A stretch of DNA of 64,000 nt from Trichosphaerium sp. ATCC 40318 (Eukaryota > Discosea > Flabellinia > Trichosidae): NCBI GenBank assembly GCA_038496445.1, contig JALMLS010000183.1:62001-126000 (forward strand), written 5' to 3'. The notes beneath the pieces were generated by a model. It was given only the letters and a program-made list of their open reading frames with translations. It had not been told where the DNA came from and ran no database searches. This document shows positions 20,786-32,804 of this stretch, in pieces (the stretch's first letter is position 1; each line of letters begins with the position of its first letter). The position numbers and the translations under genes are program-made.

Positions 20786-23746
20786 ATGGCGTCGTTTAAA
20801 CAATTTATTACTATAATAGCGCTTACATGCTATCATACAATTGCTGTTGAATGGAACAATCTTCCTGAAAATAGAGGGCAAGTTTTTTTTCTGGATGAAC
20901 ATTCCGGCTAACATTAATTAAGGTACAACCCAAAACCTTGTAGTTTCGATCTAAACGACAACGGTATTATTGGTACAATTAAAAAAACTGTCAATTAACA
21001 AAAAAGGTCACGTGATAATGTCCTACCGCTCATTTTTTTTTGTAAGGTGAACCAGCAGATTGTAAGGTTTGTAATGGTGTCGACACAGACCCAGACGGCG
21101 ATGGAGTACGCTGACTAGCTTATAACCTTATAAAATTGCTTACTCTGGCTCAAAAAGATTGACGAAAACATGATTTATGTAGATTGTGCTAGTGGAAATG
21201 ATTCTGCAACGTGTGGCAAACCAGGTATGTTTTTTTAATTTTAAGAGCTCGTTCTGGTTCTTTAGTTTCCCCTCATTCATCACTTATACTCTTTTTTTAA
21301 TAATAGATGATCCTTGCTTGACCATAGGTCATGCTTGGATGGTAGTAGCGCGTACAACACAAACAGCAGATGCGGAATCCATTATTTGCTTTAAAGGCAT
21401 TATTTTTTCGTCCGTCTTATCTTTTGTATCTTATCTATTTATAGGTATGTGTTCTACAGAAGAAAATATAGCCCCTGGTGTGAGTGGAATACCTGGATTT
21501 AGAACAAAGACCAAAAGTGGTAGCGAGGAATGGGATTTTCAATACCCAACAAATCCAACAAGTTAGAAATCTCCTTGCTTTCTTGTCTTTCTAATGCACC
21601 TATCATAGTGTTGGTAGGATGGGATACTGACGGTGATGGTAAATACCCACCTTTTGACACTGATGACATTGCCGTTGTTGAAGGAAGCACGTGACCTTAT
21701 GACTGGTAGGCGATTTGCTAATTTGGTTAGAATCCAATGCGCTATCACGATTTATGCAGTTGGGCGCAAACTCTATGGGAATGCCCAGCTATGTGGAGAT
21801 GGCTCATTTTACAGTAACTGGATATGGTAGTTATACCACAGAAACACAAACGGGATTTATCATGATGGGTAAAGGAAGTGGCAGGATAAGCTCACACGTT
21901 TACATTCATGACTTGGTACGCACTTTTTTTTTTTAACTTTACTTCTTGTTAGTAATATCTTGTACAGCACATCTACGATGTCAACCGAGAAAAAGTAGAA
22001 AATGAATCAGCATCGCCTACGCTTATTTTCAATTGGTTCTCAGGGATGGCACATAAGTACTACGAGATATCAAACATGAAGATTACCGAATTTTCATCTT
22101 GGATGTCACGTGGTGGGTTTGGTGAGGATGAAGTTCTGAATGTAACAACAGGACAAGACGAGCATATTAGATATCAGAACTTGTTTGTTCGACCACGTGG
22201 AAAGAACACAGAGCATGCTGGAATGGTTGCTGTAAAAGAATGGGGGTACTCTAACTTAACATGCTTAAGTTGCACTGATTTATTTTGCTTTTGCTCCTGA
22301 CGTTCTGTAGCCTTAAGAATTATGTTGAGTGGATTGATAATGTTTGGGACGCTAATATACCACCTCTTGGACCTTTCAAACCGGAAGCTAATGGAAGATT
22401 GACAGGCGTTCTTATTAATATGTGTATGCAAAACGTTGTGATTAGAAATAATTTGTTTTACAATTGGGCAACGTCAATAAGGATTCAAGCCTCTGTTCCT
22501 GGTTTTTGTAATGTACAACATAAACGCCACAATACTGTCAAGTTACTTACACTTATCATAGGCTAGACAAGTGAATAACGTGTACGTCTTGCACATCTTT
22601 AGTTGGTTAACAAAATGATGTTGCTTTTTTTTTTCTCATTTTATTTTGCTTTTAATTAGGTTTATTGATCACAATATCATTCATCATGACTCTCCTTATT
22701 GGAAATTTGGTGCTAATGGTATCGTTTCGAAAGATGACGGTGGTGGAACAACACCATTTTGTATGTAGCATTAATTTACGTATTTGTTTAACATTCCTTT
22801 TTATTTAAGTGGGATCAATTAAGGACGTATTCATTTCTGATAATATAATTAACTTTGAGAACATTAACACCACAGCTATGCAATCCGGAATATGGGTTCA
22901 CTCAGGAAATAAGGAAAAGAAACAAACAGGTAAAGATCTATCTTCCGAAGCTTACCTCTTTTTGCGTTTTCTTAATTTTTTCCAATTCTGACTTGCTTGC
23001 TCGTTTAGGCACAGTAACAATTGAGAGAAATACAATACGAGCGTTCAAGACACGTAATCAATGGGGAGCTATAACCATAGGTGATCCTGATAAAATGGGC
23101 GAGGTTAAATTCCCTGTACAGAACTTTGTAATCCGAGATAATGACATACGGTACAATACATTTCAGCTAATTTGTTTCGTCTTATCTTGCTTTACACTAG
23201 GGGCGTCATTGGAGCGAAAGGATTTGATCAGTTAATGTATAGATTCGTAGATGATATACCAAGTAACGTTGTAGCTTCTGGTAATACTTATCCTTCATGT
23301 GCAGAGTACAGGGTTGTTGCAGATCGGGCACGTGGTTTTTTTGCCACAGTTTTTTTCCAAGTGATCTAACTTTGTCGTAGTATGAAGATTTTGAAGGTTT
23401 TAGACCAGTGTGGGAACAAGACACAGATATAAAGTTTTGCAAGACAAACAATTGTGATAAGCCTGGCGACACGTGCTCATTGAAGGATTTACCATACTCA
23501 TACACAATACCTGAGTGCGACTTTTATAAAAGAACAATTTTTTTGCGTTGCTTCTAACAGTCAATATTTAGCACGGTGGGGAAAGGTTTAGCTGTTCCTG
23601 ATTTCGATAGAAATTCTGGTGGCGGTGGACCAAGCCCTCAAGCTCCACTAGGGTCTGGAGGATCCGGCACTTCAAGCTCAAAAAGAGTTTGCAACTTGAG
23701 TGCGATAGCAACGCTCGTGACCATTACTATAATGATGTTGGTTTAA
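20786..23746 (+). CDS. secreted right-handed beta-helix (pectin-lyase-fold-like) protein with GPI-type tail
   Basis: The start at 20786 gives a signal peptide (ASFKQFITIIALTCYHTIAV). About fifteen introns are inferred. The N-terminal mature part carries Asp-rich calcium-loop-like motifs (GVDTDPDGDG, DTDGDGKYPPFDTDD) and a YVDCASGNDSATC segment typical of the cap of bacterial beta-helix proteins. A long series of N-I-x-I/V-x-N rungs follows: VYIHDLHIYDVNR, YYEISNMKITEF, IRYQNLFVRPRG, NVVIRNNLFYNWATS, FIDHNIIHHDSP, DVFISDNIINFE, VTIERNTIRAF and NFVIRDNDIR. A Gly/Ser linker and a hydrophobic C terminus (ATLVTITIMMLV) suggest a GPI anchor. Such folds act on or bind polysaccharides. Catalytic residues cannot be assigned from sequence here. 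Confidence 0.8.
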
Positions 23747-23913
23747 TAAAATACCGTTACTTTACCGTAATTTACACAAAAAGATTGTAAACAACATTCT
23801 GTCCAAAGACAGTTGTAGTATCGTTTTCAGATTTAGGCAGCCAAAATCTTTTGAATTGTGCAGGGAAATCCGTATGTTCCAGTACGACAATATCCGCCTA
23901 TTGTAGACATAAG

Positions 23914-25314
23914 ATGCTGAGCCTTCCGCCAGAGATGATATGCCGTATTTCGAATCTTGTTCCGACCACTAGTTTTTTGGGGCTTCGGAAAACGTGTATA
24001 CGCGTAAAACAAGTTCTAGGATGTACACCGCTTGGAAAGGTGCGGTTTTGAACGCGTTTATCACATTGACAAACCGTAACTATATAAAACGTACTAAAAC
24101 CATGTTTAGGATATGGAAAACGCTATAATTGCGCGATACGTAATGACAATAGTACCTTCTGGTGGTGTAAAAACTCAAGTGGGAACGAACAGCAAAAACA
24201 ACACGAACATACGCGTTACACTTAATTCAGACGGAAAAGTGCGTATTTGGAGTGTTTAAGCATTTTTTCAGCGTTCCCAAAAGTGAATTTGTCCAACTTC
24301 GTTATCTCATCTTCTTTAGCTTATTTATTGTTACAACCATGCTATATATACTGCAGATATTACGTCAAAGGCTTCTAAGCTAATGGCGGGCAAACCTGAT
24401 ACATTTGGAAGTTCAAACGGAAGTTTCAATAATGCTTCATTTTACTTTCCACATTCTGTCGCTCTGGACAATTCAAAGATGATTTTGAGCGATGCTTATA
24501 ATGGTACAAGGAAAAAAGTGTTTTTTATTCTACTGACATTAAAATCAAGGCATGCTACGATTGATAGATACCAAGCGAAAAACAATATCAAATCACCCGT
24601 ATGGTTTTTTTTCTTGTTTTTTTACGTTTGACCTTATTTTGCATCTAGAGCTACTCCTAGACCTTATAGTAATAAAATTCTACATCCTACGTGTTGTATA
24701 ACAGATAGAAACGGAAATATAATGTTCTTGGATGCAAGTACAAGCGCGTTATGGAAGATTGAAAAGAAAAATGGAAGATACTCGCCAACGCCTATGTCAA
24801 TGTCTCTGAATGCAAACTATCGCAAATCATTTGGTGGCATGATTTTTCCTTATACAATGGCTTGTAATAAAAGAGGAGTATTGTATATTCTAGGACAGAA
24901 CTTGATTAGCATCAATAACAAGGGGATTATGCGAATGGAGCTCAAAGAGAACCAGATTGGTCAGATTTTTAGGAGCGAAGATTCGAGTTTATTCTTTGAC
25001 AAAAAAAACAATGTATACATTGCCAGTACGTCTGGCACTATAATTAAATACTATGTTAAGACAGGTCATGTTGTGAGGTATGCGAAAATCTACTAAGAAA
25101 TTTAATCACGTGATTAACCGAAACCCTAGGATGCGCATCTCTTTGCCTTTTGAAAGCAAGGAAATCATTAATTTTCAAGCAACAGCGAGTGTACGTTACT
25201 GTGGTTATCACGTGTCTCTTATATTTATTACAGAAAAGTGGTAGCGCAGCTTGGATAACAGCGACAAATATAAAAGGCGACACGTGCTTGTATAAATGTG
25301 CACTCTTCAAATAA
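23914..25314 (+). CDS. F-box protein with NHL/SMP-30-like beta-propeller
   Basis: The frame starts at ATG 23914 with an F-box (MLSLPPEMICRISNLVPTTS then FLGLRKTCIRVKQVL). After an intron (from 24043) the rest reads as a six-bladed propeller of the NHL or gluconolactonase type: IIARYVMTIVPSGG, KLMAGKPDTFGSSNGSFNNA, FYFPHSVALDNSKMILSDA, LRLIDTKRK, CITDRNGNIMFLDASTSALW, MACNKRGVLYILGQNLI and FFDKKNNVYIASTSGTIIKY. The repeated GxxGxFNNAxFxxPxxVA signature is characteristic. Two C-terminal exons (ISLPFESKEIINFQATAS; GSAAWITATNIKGDTCLY) complete it to the TAA at 25314. By analogy with other F-box/repeat proteins, the propeller would be the substrate-binding part of an SCF ligase. Confidence 0.82.
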
Positions 25315-26314
25315 AATTCAGCGCATGAGGTTAGACCTCTTGTGCTTCGTAACTTTGCCTTGCTACCTAACTGGTTGACTTTCTTTCTTGACAAGCTATA
25401 AGGCAAAAAGAGAAACAATTTTGCTAAGGCCTCATAGTCACTGTGACTTAGCGTGGTATACGATTGATTGTGGTTGACGTGACAAAGTGTTGTTGGTAGT
25501 TATTCTCAGGTACAAATCATTTAGCGAATAGCGAATGGATGATACACGCACTTGCGAGAACATAAAACAGAAACCTGTACTAAATAAGTAGAGTACTACT
25601 TTTAAATTATTCTGGCACGTCATTACATCCTTGTTACCATGAATGTTTTAATGGATACGACCATGCTGATGGACTTGTAAAGAGCGATATAATGTCAAGG
25701 AAATGTTTACCTTGTAGATAAAGTACTCTTCTGTACTAACTGTACGAAAATTAAATAAATCGTATTGCGGGTATCATTTTGTTTCTTTGGAGGAAGTTTA
25801 CAAAGAAATACCAATCTTATTTTTGTTTGGACTTGCAGAAAATGATTCAAAGGGTCTTCCTTTTATGGTGTATAATGCTATAGGCATTGGTGCTTTCATA
25901 TTATTGTTGCTGTCATTTTCGTATGCTGCTGTGAAAAAGATGATGACACTACTTCGCAATACAATAAAATAATTTAAGTTTTTAATCAAACATCATAGTA
26001 CTTCCTTGGTTAAAATCAAATGAAAAGTGTTTCTGGTTGTCAGTGTTAATTACTTTAGGAATCACAGAAGCTCACAGAAGTATGTAAAATGACAAAATCT
26101 GACTGGAATCAGTGGTTTTTATTATCATAGCCGCTTTGATACATGACCATAAAGCTGTAGTAGTGGTACACGAATGCGACAAAACTGAGTGCTTATAATA
26201 TTGCCTGTTCAAGGGTAGACTTTTGCAACGTACTCATGTGTGCAAAAGAAAAACTTGCACACTTGTAATAGTTAATTTTTATCTTTTTATAGAAGTACAA
26301 TTACTGTTTGGTTA
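25315..26314. other. gene-poor spacer; possible orphan membrane exon at 25787-25972
   Basis: The plus frame 25787-25972 encodes a segment with one membrane helix (AIGIGAFILLLLSFSYAAV) and a short basic tail ending at TAA followed by T-rich sequence. It looks like the last exon of a membrane protein, but no upstream exons could be joined. The rest holds nothing recognised. Confidence 0.3.
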
Positions 26315-26732
26315 TTATAAGGATGCCGCCCATGTCACTGAGTCTAAGCAGACATAAAAATCGAATGAAGGAATCACCACGTTAAACTGTTGCCCACTAT
26401 GAGTCCAAATCCATTCAACATTAATTGGTGTAGATAGCACATCTCGTACTTCATCCCTAACAGCCCACCATTTTTCTAACTCCGTGTATCTTATTTTATA
26501 TCTCCACTGACGCCCTTTTTTTCGTGAATCAAGCATGTGTACCCATCTAAATAAATTGAATAAGAGCGAAAAAAAACAGACAGTCACAACAATAAAAAGC
26601 GAACTTTTCTTCTTCCGTACCGGGAAAGTGACCTATACGTGCTATATTCACATGTCGGTTTTTTGAACTTCCTAGACGTGAACAGAGACATTCCAAGCAT
26701 GAATTGTTCGTGATTTCTACATAAATGAACAA
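26315..26732 (-). CDS. hypothetical protein, two-exon candidate
   Basis: The upstream block from ATG 26732 (MFIYVEITNNSCLECLCSRL) and the downstream block (RWRYKIRY-like, then ELEKWWAVRDEVRDVLSTPI and SFDFYVCLDSVTWAASL to a TAA at 26315) have coding-like composition. The intervening T-rich stretch ends in TTTAG. The only obvious GTACGG donor (26616 region) does not keep the downstream frame, so the join is unresolved. No domain recognised. It could be a decayed gene. Confidence 0.35.
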
Positions 26733-26769
26733 ATGTATTTACAAAAACAGTAAATTTTATGCCCGTTTC

Positions 26770-26803
26770 CAGGGTTGCCCTGTTCTACCAGGGCACAACC
26801 CTG
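26770..26803. repeat. near-perfect 34-bp hairpin
   Basis: CAGGGTTGCCCTG, a short TTCTAC spacer, then CAGGGCACAACCCTG form a GC-rich stem-loop in an AT-rich intergenic region, upstream of the candidate gene at 26315-26732. Function unknown. Confidence 0.7.
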
Positions 26804-27463
26804 AACAAAAAACGCTGAGGGCAGATAGATAGAAAAAGTGCCGTACGTTACTAGAAATACATTTGATTCTTGTGTCGGTTTTACGCCAATTCGAAGGTGT
26901 GTAGTCAGGCAAAGAGCGAAAAGAATTGGCCTTGTATTGGTACCAAAATACCTGTTTAAAGAAGGTTCATAGCGTAGTGTGAATAGCTCTATGGGATACT
27001 ACAAATATTTAGTGAACACGTGCTTAAAGTAGTACGGAATATCTTTTGTTGTAAGCAGACTGCACCAAACAATTATGAGGCGTAAAATCCTATAAGCCGG
27101 GGAAAATGGATCAACAGTTTTTTCACCTCTTCTTAAAAGACAGAAAAGTGTGGATTATAAATGAACGTACAACACGCTTGGGTGTTTGCTCCGGTGTCTT
27201 TTTTCTTCTACTTATCGTAGATGTCGAATGCTTCATGTAACAGCTTAGGCTTGGTACATTTAACCTACTTGTAGATATAATTGTAACCATTTTTTTTGTA
27301 TGTCTGTTGATGTGCATCGCAGCTGGTGTTTAGTTTTTTGAATGTAATTTTTAGTTCACTCTTCCATTATAATAGAAATGTTCAACGTGATTCAAGTTCC
27401 ACGGATTCAAACCGTAAATGCAGTCACGTGTAGAAATATTAAACATGTGAGAATTTAGAGTGT
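26804..27463. other. intergenic, no supported gene
   Basis: AT-rich spacer. The minus frame 27123-27317 has no start context, domain or splice support. Confidence 0.35.
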
Positions 27464-27872
27464 CTAAAGTTTGGTTTGTAAGGCACAGAATTTATAAAAC
27501 CCTTCAAGGCACACTATTAAATTTGAGATCTTCTTCTTCTTGAGTATACCTAAAATTAACGTTACGGTATTTTCTGTTATTACAAGAAGTAATGGACAAA
27601 AAAAAATCCACACAAATGAGAAGTGACGGTTTTTTGTCGTTAGCTAACCCAACTTTCTCCAATTTATAAGTTTCATTCATACTTAGACCTACAGAGGCAA
27701 ATAAATACTTATACACGGAGTAACTAATTCTCCATATCACCATACAAGCCACGTGATATGTGATTGTAAAATCGGCCAAAAAAATATCCGCGGAGATATA
27801 TAGATGATTGTCAGTTGCTATTGTTAGGTGTACTACGACAACGCCAAGCATACAAGATTTTTCCTCATACAT
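27464..27872 (-). CDS. hypothetical protein, candidate
   Basis: The frame from ATG 27872 (MYEEKSCMLGVVVVHLTIAT, then FLADFTITYHVACMVIWRIS and LSMNETYKLEKV) can be joined over an 80-90-nt intron (GTTAGC..AACAG) to NTVTLILGILKKKKIS and CLEGFYKFCALQTKL, ending at a stop at 27464. The unspliced frame also stays open to 27504. No family is recognised. The composition is protein-like but weak. Confidence 0.35.
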
Positions 27873-29142
27873 ATACTTTATCTTTGGTTTTGCCTTACCG
27901 TAATCTGTTAAATCTAAACCCTACAATAAGTTTCTAAAGTTTAACACGTTTGTGAAGTTTGTGATTGTGTGTTTCGGAAAGTTTCTTTTTGGAGCGAGTC
28001 AAACCGTATTATAAAACACCATTTTTATATAATTTCAATAAAAAGGGGTTTCTACTACAGCTATTTTCGAAAAGAAATAATTTTCAGCGTAGTTGGTATG
28101 TTTAAAACTCTAGAAAAAAAACAAAATATATTGAGAAGTAAAACTAACAACCACCATTGTTCCCTGTTGATGTATATCAACACATAGCGCTACAATAAAG
28201 TAACCCGGTTTCTTTCATCCACTCAATTATTTATCAATAGACAGTGACGATCAAACGCGTGAGTACACCTACAATAAACTTGTAAAAAAAGCAGAAGTCT
28301 AATCACAACTATTTTTACTAATAGGGAGGGGACGGGATTGAGATCCGACACGATTTTCCGTTATTCGTTTTTTCGTATATTCTGAATATTTAACGTACTA
28401 TGACGTATTGCAGCAGCTGTAATGTTTTGATGGGAGTGGTTTGTTTGTCTATCAAAGTTGTAAGAAAGTTCACTGGCACGTGTTTGATTGTTTTTGAGCT
28501 TCATGAAAAAATCTCGTAGAGCAAACTAGGTATGTTGCGCTTTATGAGGGGTGCATTGTTAGCCTTTAACCCAAAATCGATAGCCTACAATAAAAACCAA
28601 GACATTCATCTGAAACGGTTTTTAATGCGTCCACACTAAAAAGATCGAAAAAAAAAAAAGCTTGCTTTACAAATGAATTTAATACTACCGTTCACCCTAC
28701 CAAGTAAGGATCTCGTTATTTTGATCCTGAAAACGGTAAACCTAGTTTACCCGGGTTAGGGTAAACCAATTGATCCGAATAGTTTGAAAACCATTTTCGA
28801 ACTTTAGAAGGTCGTTCAACTAAAAATAAAAAAGGCAAGAAGGTTAGAATGCCAATAGAATAAAGACACGTGTCACGCGTCACAAAGATAGAATTAACTT
28901 TAAAAAAGCGTTAAAGTATATACTTAACACATTAGCTTAATGGCTTTAGTAGAACATTCATACCCTTACTGTAAAGCGTTATTGTTAAAATCTACGTTGG
29001 CGTTGTAGAATAAAAAATGAATAAAGAGATGAATACAAATAACCATAAATACTAATCTTTTACACTTACCGATTGTGACTGTAGGAAATAGCAAACCGCG
29101 GTTTTTGCCATTTTTTCCAATCAGATTAGTTCGGTGCACTAA
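27873..29142. other. intergenic, with a cluster of inverted repeats at 28735-28767
   Basis: No gene is supported. At 28735-28767 three overlapping arms (GGTAAAC, GTTTACC, GGGTAAACC) can pair in alternative ways, giving a small cruciform-capable site. Elsewhere there are only AT-rich runs. Confidence 0.45.
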
Positions 29143-29538
29143 TCAATTGATCATCCACAGTGATCGATACCAGATCTGGCGTCGAAGCTGGTGGTGCTTA
29201 CTGCGACGCCATACTTGGTACTGGGAAGGTTTCTTTGGTGGAGATAACTTGCCTTGCAAGCGTAGTCTCTTTCGAAGAGCCTTCCGTTTTGCGAAAATAT
29301 TAGGATTCTTTTTGCGAATCTTGGGCGCTGAGCCCTCATCAAAGGATTCTAATATTCGCACTAACTGGTCTAGTAGCTCATTTGTTACTCTATCTCTGAG
29401 TTTATCAAGCTCAGATAAGCTGTTGCCAAGTGCCTGAAGTAGGCGGTAGACAAGAGCAAATATCAACTGTAGGCTAAAGATAAATAGCGTAACAAATAGC
29501 TGAAACGAAAATTCTGGAACAATGCCAAACAAATACAT
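29143..29538 (-). CDS. small membrane-anchored basic protein
   Basis: An intronless frame of 131 codons starts at ATG 29538. It has an N-terminal membrane segment (FQLFVTLFIFSLQLIFALVY), an amphipathic helical stretch (LGNSLSELDKLRDRVTNELL, QLVRILESF) and a strongly basic C-terminal part (KIRKKNPNIF, KRKALRKRLRLQGK). The likely topology is an N-terminal anchor with the basic tail in the cytosol. No family is recognised. The plus-strand frame over 29075-29437 is its shadow. Confidence 0.55.
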   Translation of the reverse strand: MYLFGIVPEFSFQLFVTLFIFSLQLIFALVYRLLQALGNSLSELDKLRDRVTNELLDQLVRILESFDEGSAPKIRKKNPNIFAKRKALRKRLRLQGKLSPPKKPSQYQVWRRSKHHQLRRQIWYRSLWMIN

Positions 29539-30920
29539 AATACGCTTTGCGTTTGATTATGTTTTTTAATATTAATTTTCGTCAATAAACAAGTTCAAAA
29601 GGCAGTTTCCATGGAAATAACTTGTGGATAATTATGGATAATGCACATTTCAAAACGCTCATACACCCCCTGTGCGTGTTCCCTAAGTGCATGAGAACCG
29701 TTTGGGCAATGTTTTGGTTCTCGAAATGAGCTACTAAACGAGTACTTCTATTTTTACCTTTCTTTTTATTTCAATTCATTTTTAGTTGCTCCACTGCATT
29801 ACATGGTGTTAATGAAACGTTTGATACTTCCGTTCTACCATGTACAAAGGAAATTGAGTAGAAAATCAGTGAAAACAGTTGCAAAATAGAGCACGACGCT
29901 ACAAACTCGTGAAACGAGAGGGTTTTTATCCCGTTTTTAGATTAAACAGATGTCGTTTCACATAGCGCCTCTTGAGAAAGTGCAACTACTTGCATCAACT
30001 TTCCATTACATATAATAAATTCCAGCTGTGAATAATTCCCGAGGCCGCACGTACTTGCCGTTGTGTCATCTCACAGACAACGTGACTTTACAAATAATTG
30101 GTTCTGAAGCTAAAAATGTCAAATTCCACCACAGAATACTAAAACTCGACGAAAGGTCGGATATGAGTTTCTGCGCGTATTGGATGATAGGCTGGTGTTT
30201 TTATCGCAATCGTGTAGCATTTATTACATTTTGTCTAAAAACTTCCTAACTAACGTGAGACGCATTTAAATCCTATCAATAAGCGGATGTGATGCGTTTA
30301 AAGGCGTTGAGAGGGATTATTGCCACTCATTTCCCGTACTGCCTGAAAAGCGTCGGTGGCTATTATAAACAAGGTCAGGAATAAAACTGGTCTACAGCAA
30401 TCGATTTAGGAGACGTTGAGGAAAAGTCTTGACTCAATTCAACAACTTTCGTTAGGTTAATAGCAAGACTACTGAAATTGTATATCTAGTATTTAAAGAG
30501 AATCTAAAGCGTATTCTGTCTATTAAATGAAAAACCATCAGAACAAGGCTAAAATAACAAGACAAGCTTATGAGGTAGCTCTATATGCGTAAAAAAAAAA
30601 GATTGTACGGTTTAAACCATTTAAAAAATGTCAGCAGATTTGTCAGAATCAAAACGCACTCGTTTCTGTTTCTCCCGCTATAAACACCATAATTTAAGAC
30701 TAGCGCTTTCATTCGAAACCGCTGATTTAAACAATACCGATAAAACCGCCTTCCGGACTCTTTCAACTATAACAACGCAAAAGAGGGTGTGATACGAGCG
30801 TTAAGAGAGCATTTGAAGCAGACTTTCCTTAAAAGACCATCCGGCTATCGCGTGGACCAAAAAACGTGGGAATTCTCCTCCTATAATTCTCCCCGCATTG
30901 TGTTTACCATTCCCAACAAC
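29539..30920. other. intergenic with scattered short frames
   Basis: Plus-strand blocks at 29950 (MSFHIAPLEKVQLLASTF) and 30028-30249 have some protein character and could be exons of a small gene, but no splice-consistent join was found. The remainder, including the 5' flank of the transporter gene, shows nothing recognised. Confidence 0.3.
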
Positions 30921-32804
30921 ATGAACACTACTCTGAACAATACTTTACTGATTGATGAAGATGGTGGGTTCCCCGACAAGTTATTCAGCCCAGAGTTGGC
31001 GTATACATCTATTCTAGTATTCATAGGCTCAAGTCTTTGCGCAGGAGCTGGTACGTAACACTGTTTTTGTAGTTGTTAACCTGTAACTTACTGTTAAAAT
31101 AGGAGTTGGTGGCGGGTCGATTTATCTACCTCTATACCTTGTAGTACTTGGTTTAAATGCAAAATCGGCACCGGCGCTATCGCAGGTACGCAATAAACGT
31201 CGGTTCTTTTTCTCTTTTTTTACAAAAAAAAGTGTTCCTTTTGTTACGTCTTCTGAGTCTTGTTTAGGCTACTATCTTCGGTGTTGCGCTTGGAAGTTTC
31301 ATGATAAATGTGTGGAGACGTCATCCAAACCAGAAACGTCCATTGATCAACTATAATCTTGTTCTACTGCTTGAACCAATGATACTTGCAGGTAACTTTT
31401 TTTGTCCCTATTTTTCATACGTCACGTGACATTTTTTTTCAAAGGCACAGTTATTGGAGTTTTCCTTAATACATCATTTCCTAACATTGTGACTATTGTG
31501 ACGCTACTTCTTGTACTTCTATTCGCTTGTTACAAGACCTTCCGAAAAGTACGGTGACATAAGTTCAAAAAAACTGGGTTTAACAGATCACAGGCCTTCA
31601 GAGTCCGAAAGGAAGAACATAAGATTGCCAAGGCTGCTAAAAAAGTTGCCGAAAAAGAAAAAGAGTTGGAGGAAAATTATACAAAAGATTCTCCGGACGC
31701 TATCTCTAGTGCTGGGATTGGGTCTATCGTAACAATCGATATTGAACAACCTTCAACCAAAAATGAAGATCTGATTAAATGTCTTAAAAACGAGGCTAGA
31801 CTCTTTCCTTGGGAAAAGTATATTGTCCTAGGCGTAATGGTATTAGGACTCTTTGTTTTACGTACACTTGCTGGAGGTAAATCAGGCACGTGGTTTTATT
31901 TTAAGCTGTGGTTTCTGACTTTAGATTTTTTTAAATAGAATCTGCAATTGGTATAAAATGCAATTCTCCTTTGTTTTGGACGCTTCTTCTTGGACTTTTC
32001 GTGTACCTTTCATGCGTTAGTGCAGGTGTTGGCGTATGGCTTAACAAGAACTACGCCGCTAAAAAAAAGATGAACTTTCCCTTCGTTGTACGCTGTTCGA
32101 AAAAGAATTCTTTTGCGCTTTTTGTTTGAAGAACTGTTTTCTGAGGTCGATCTCTTATCAGTTTACTAATAGAAAGGTGATATTAAATGGGCCTATAAAA
32201 AGGTGATAATTTTAGCACTTTTAGCGACAACAGGCGGTATAGTTGCTGGGTTTGTTGGTAAGTCAAATAATTTGGGTGTTTTCTTGTTTTTTTCTACTTT
32301 TTTTGGTAGCGCTTCTAATATGTTTAGGTATTGGTGGTGGTATGATCCAAGCACCGCTTATGCTTGAACTAGGTATATTACCTCAAGTCGTATCAGCAAC
32401 ATCAGTGTTCATGGTGGTACGTCACAAGAAACAAAGATAAAGAAAAAAAAGTGTCTTACTATGATTTAGCTGTTTACGTCTTCAGCTACTATTCTTCAAT
32501 TTGTCATACTTGGAAAGTTGCCATTAGACTTTGGAGCTTGGTACATGTGCGTAGGTATGTGTGGCGCGATTATTGGTCACCTGACATTGGGACATTTTGT
32601 GAAAAAATACAAAAAGCAATCTATTGTTGGTACGTTTAGTTTTGTTTTTTTTTGTTGAAATTTGCTATGCTTCTAACAGTTTTGGTTTTAGTTTTCTTAT
32701 TGGGCGCTATTATTATACTTGGTGTATGTGGTTTGATTTATGTGACTACACAAAAGGCGATTGACAAGGAGATCAACTTTAAATTTTCAAGTGTATGCGA
32801 CTGA
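30921..32804 (+). CDS. TauE/SafE-family membrane transporter
   Basis: The start at 30921 opens a short extracytosolic N terminus, followed by two TauE/SafE half-repeats. The first has ELAYTSILVFIGSSLCAGAG, VGGGSIYLPLYLVVLGLNAK, SAPALSQATIFGVALG and MILAGTVIGVFLNTSFP. The second has GFVGIGGGMIQAPLMLELGI, PQVVSATSVFM and GLPLDF/GAW-type helices, ending in QKAIDKEINFK. The paired GGG-x4-P-L and A-L/T-S-Q/V motifs are the family signature. Between the halves lies a charged cytosolic loop (KAAKKVAEKEKELEENYTKD) and the helix KYIVLGVMVLGLFVL. Family members export or import small anions such as sulfite, sulfoacetate or taurine-derived compounds. The substrate here is unknown. About nine introns. 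An AATAAA signal lies near 32848. Confidence 0.88.

Noticed and set aside
28755-28767. Telomere-like GGGTTAGGG
   Set aside because: Only one and a half units, inside a local inverted-repeat cluster, with no array.
29075-29437. Plus-strand 120-codon frame
   Set aside because: It lies antisense to the minus-strand membrane-anchored gene at 29143-29538, which has an ATG, a membrane helix and ordered composition.
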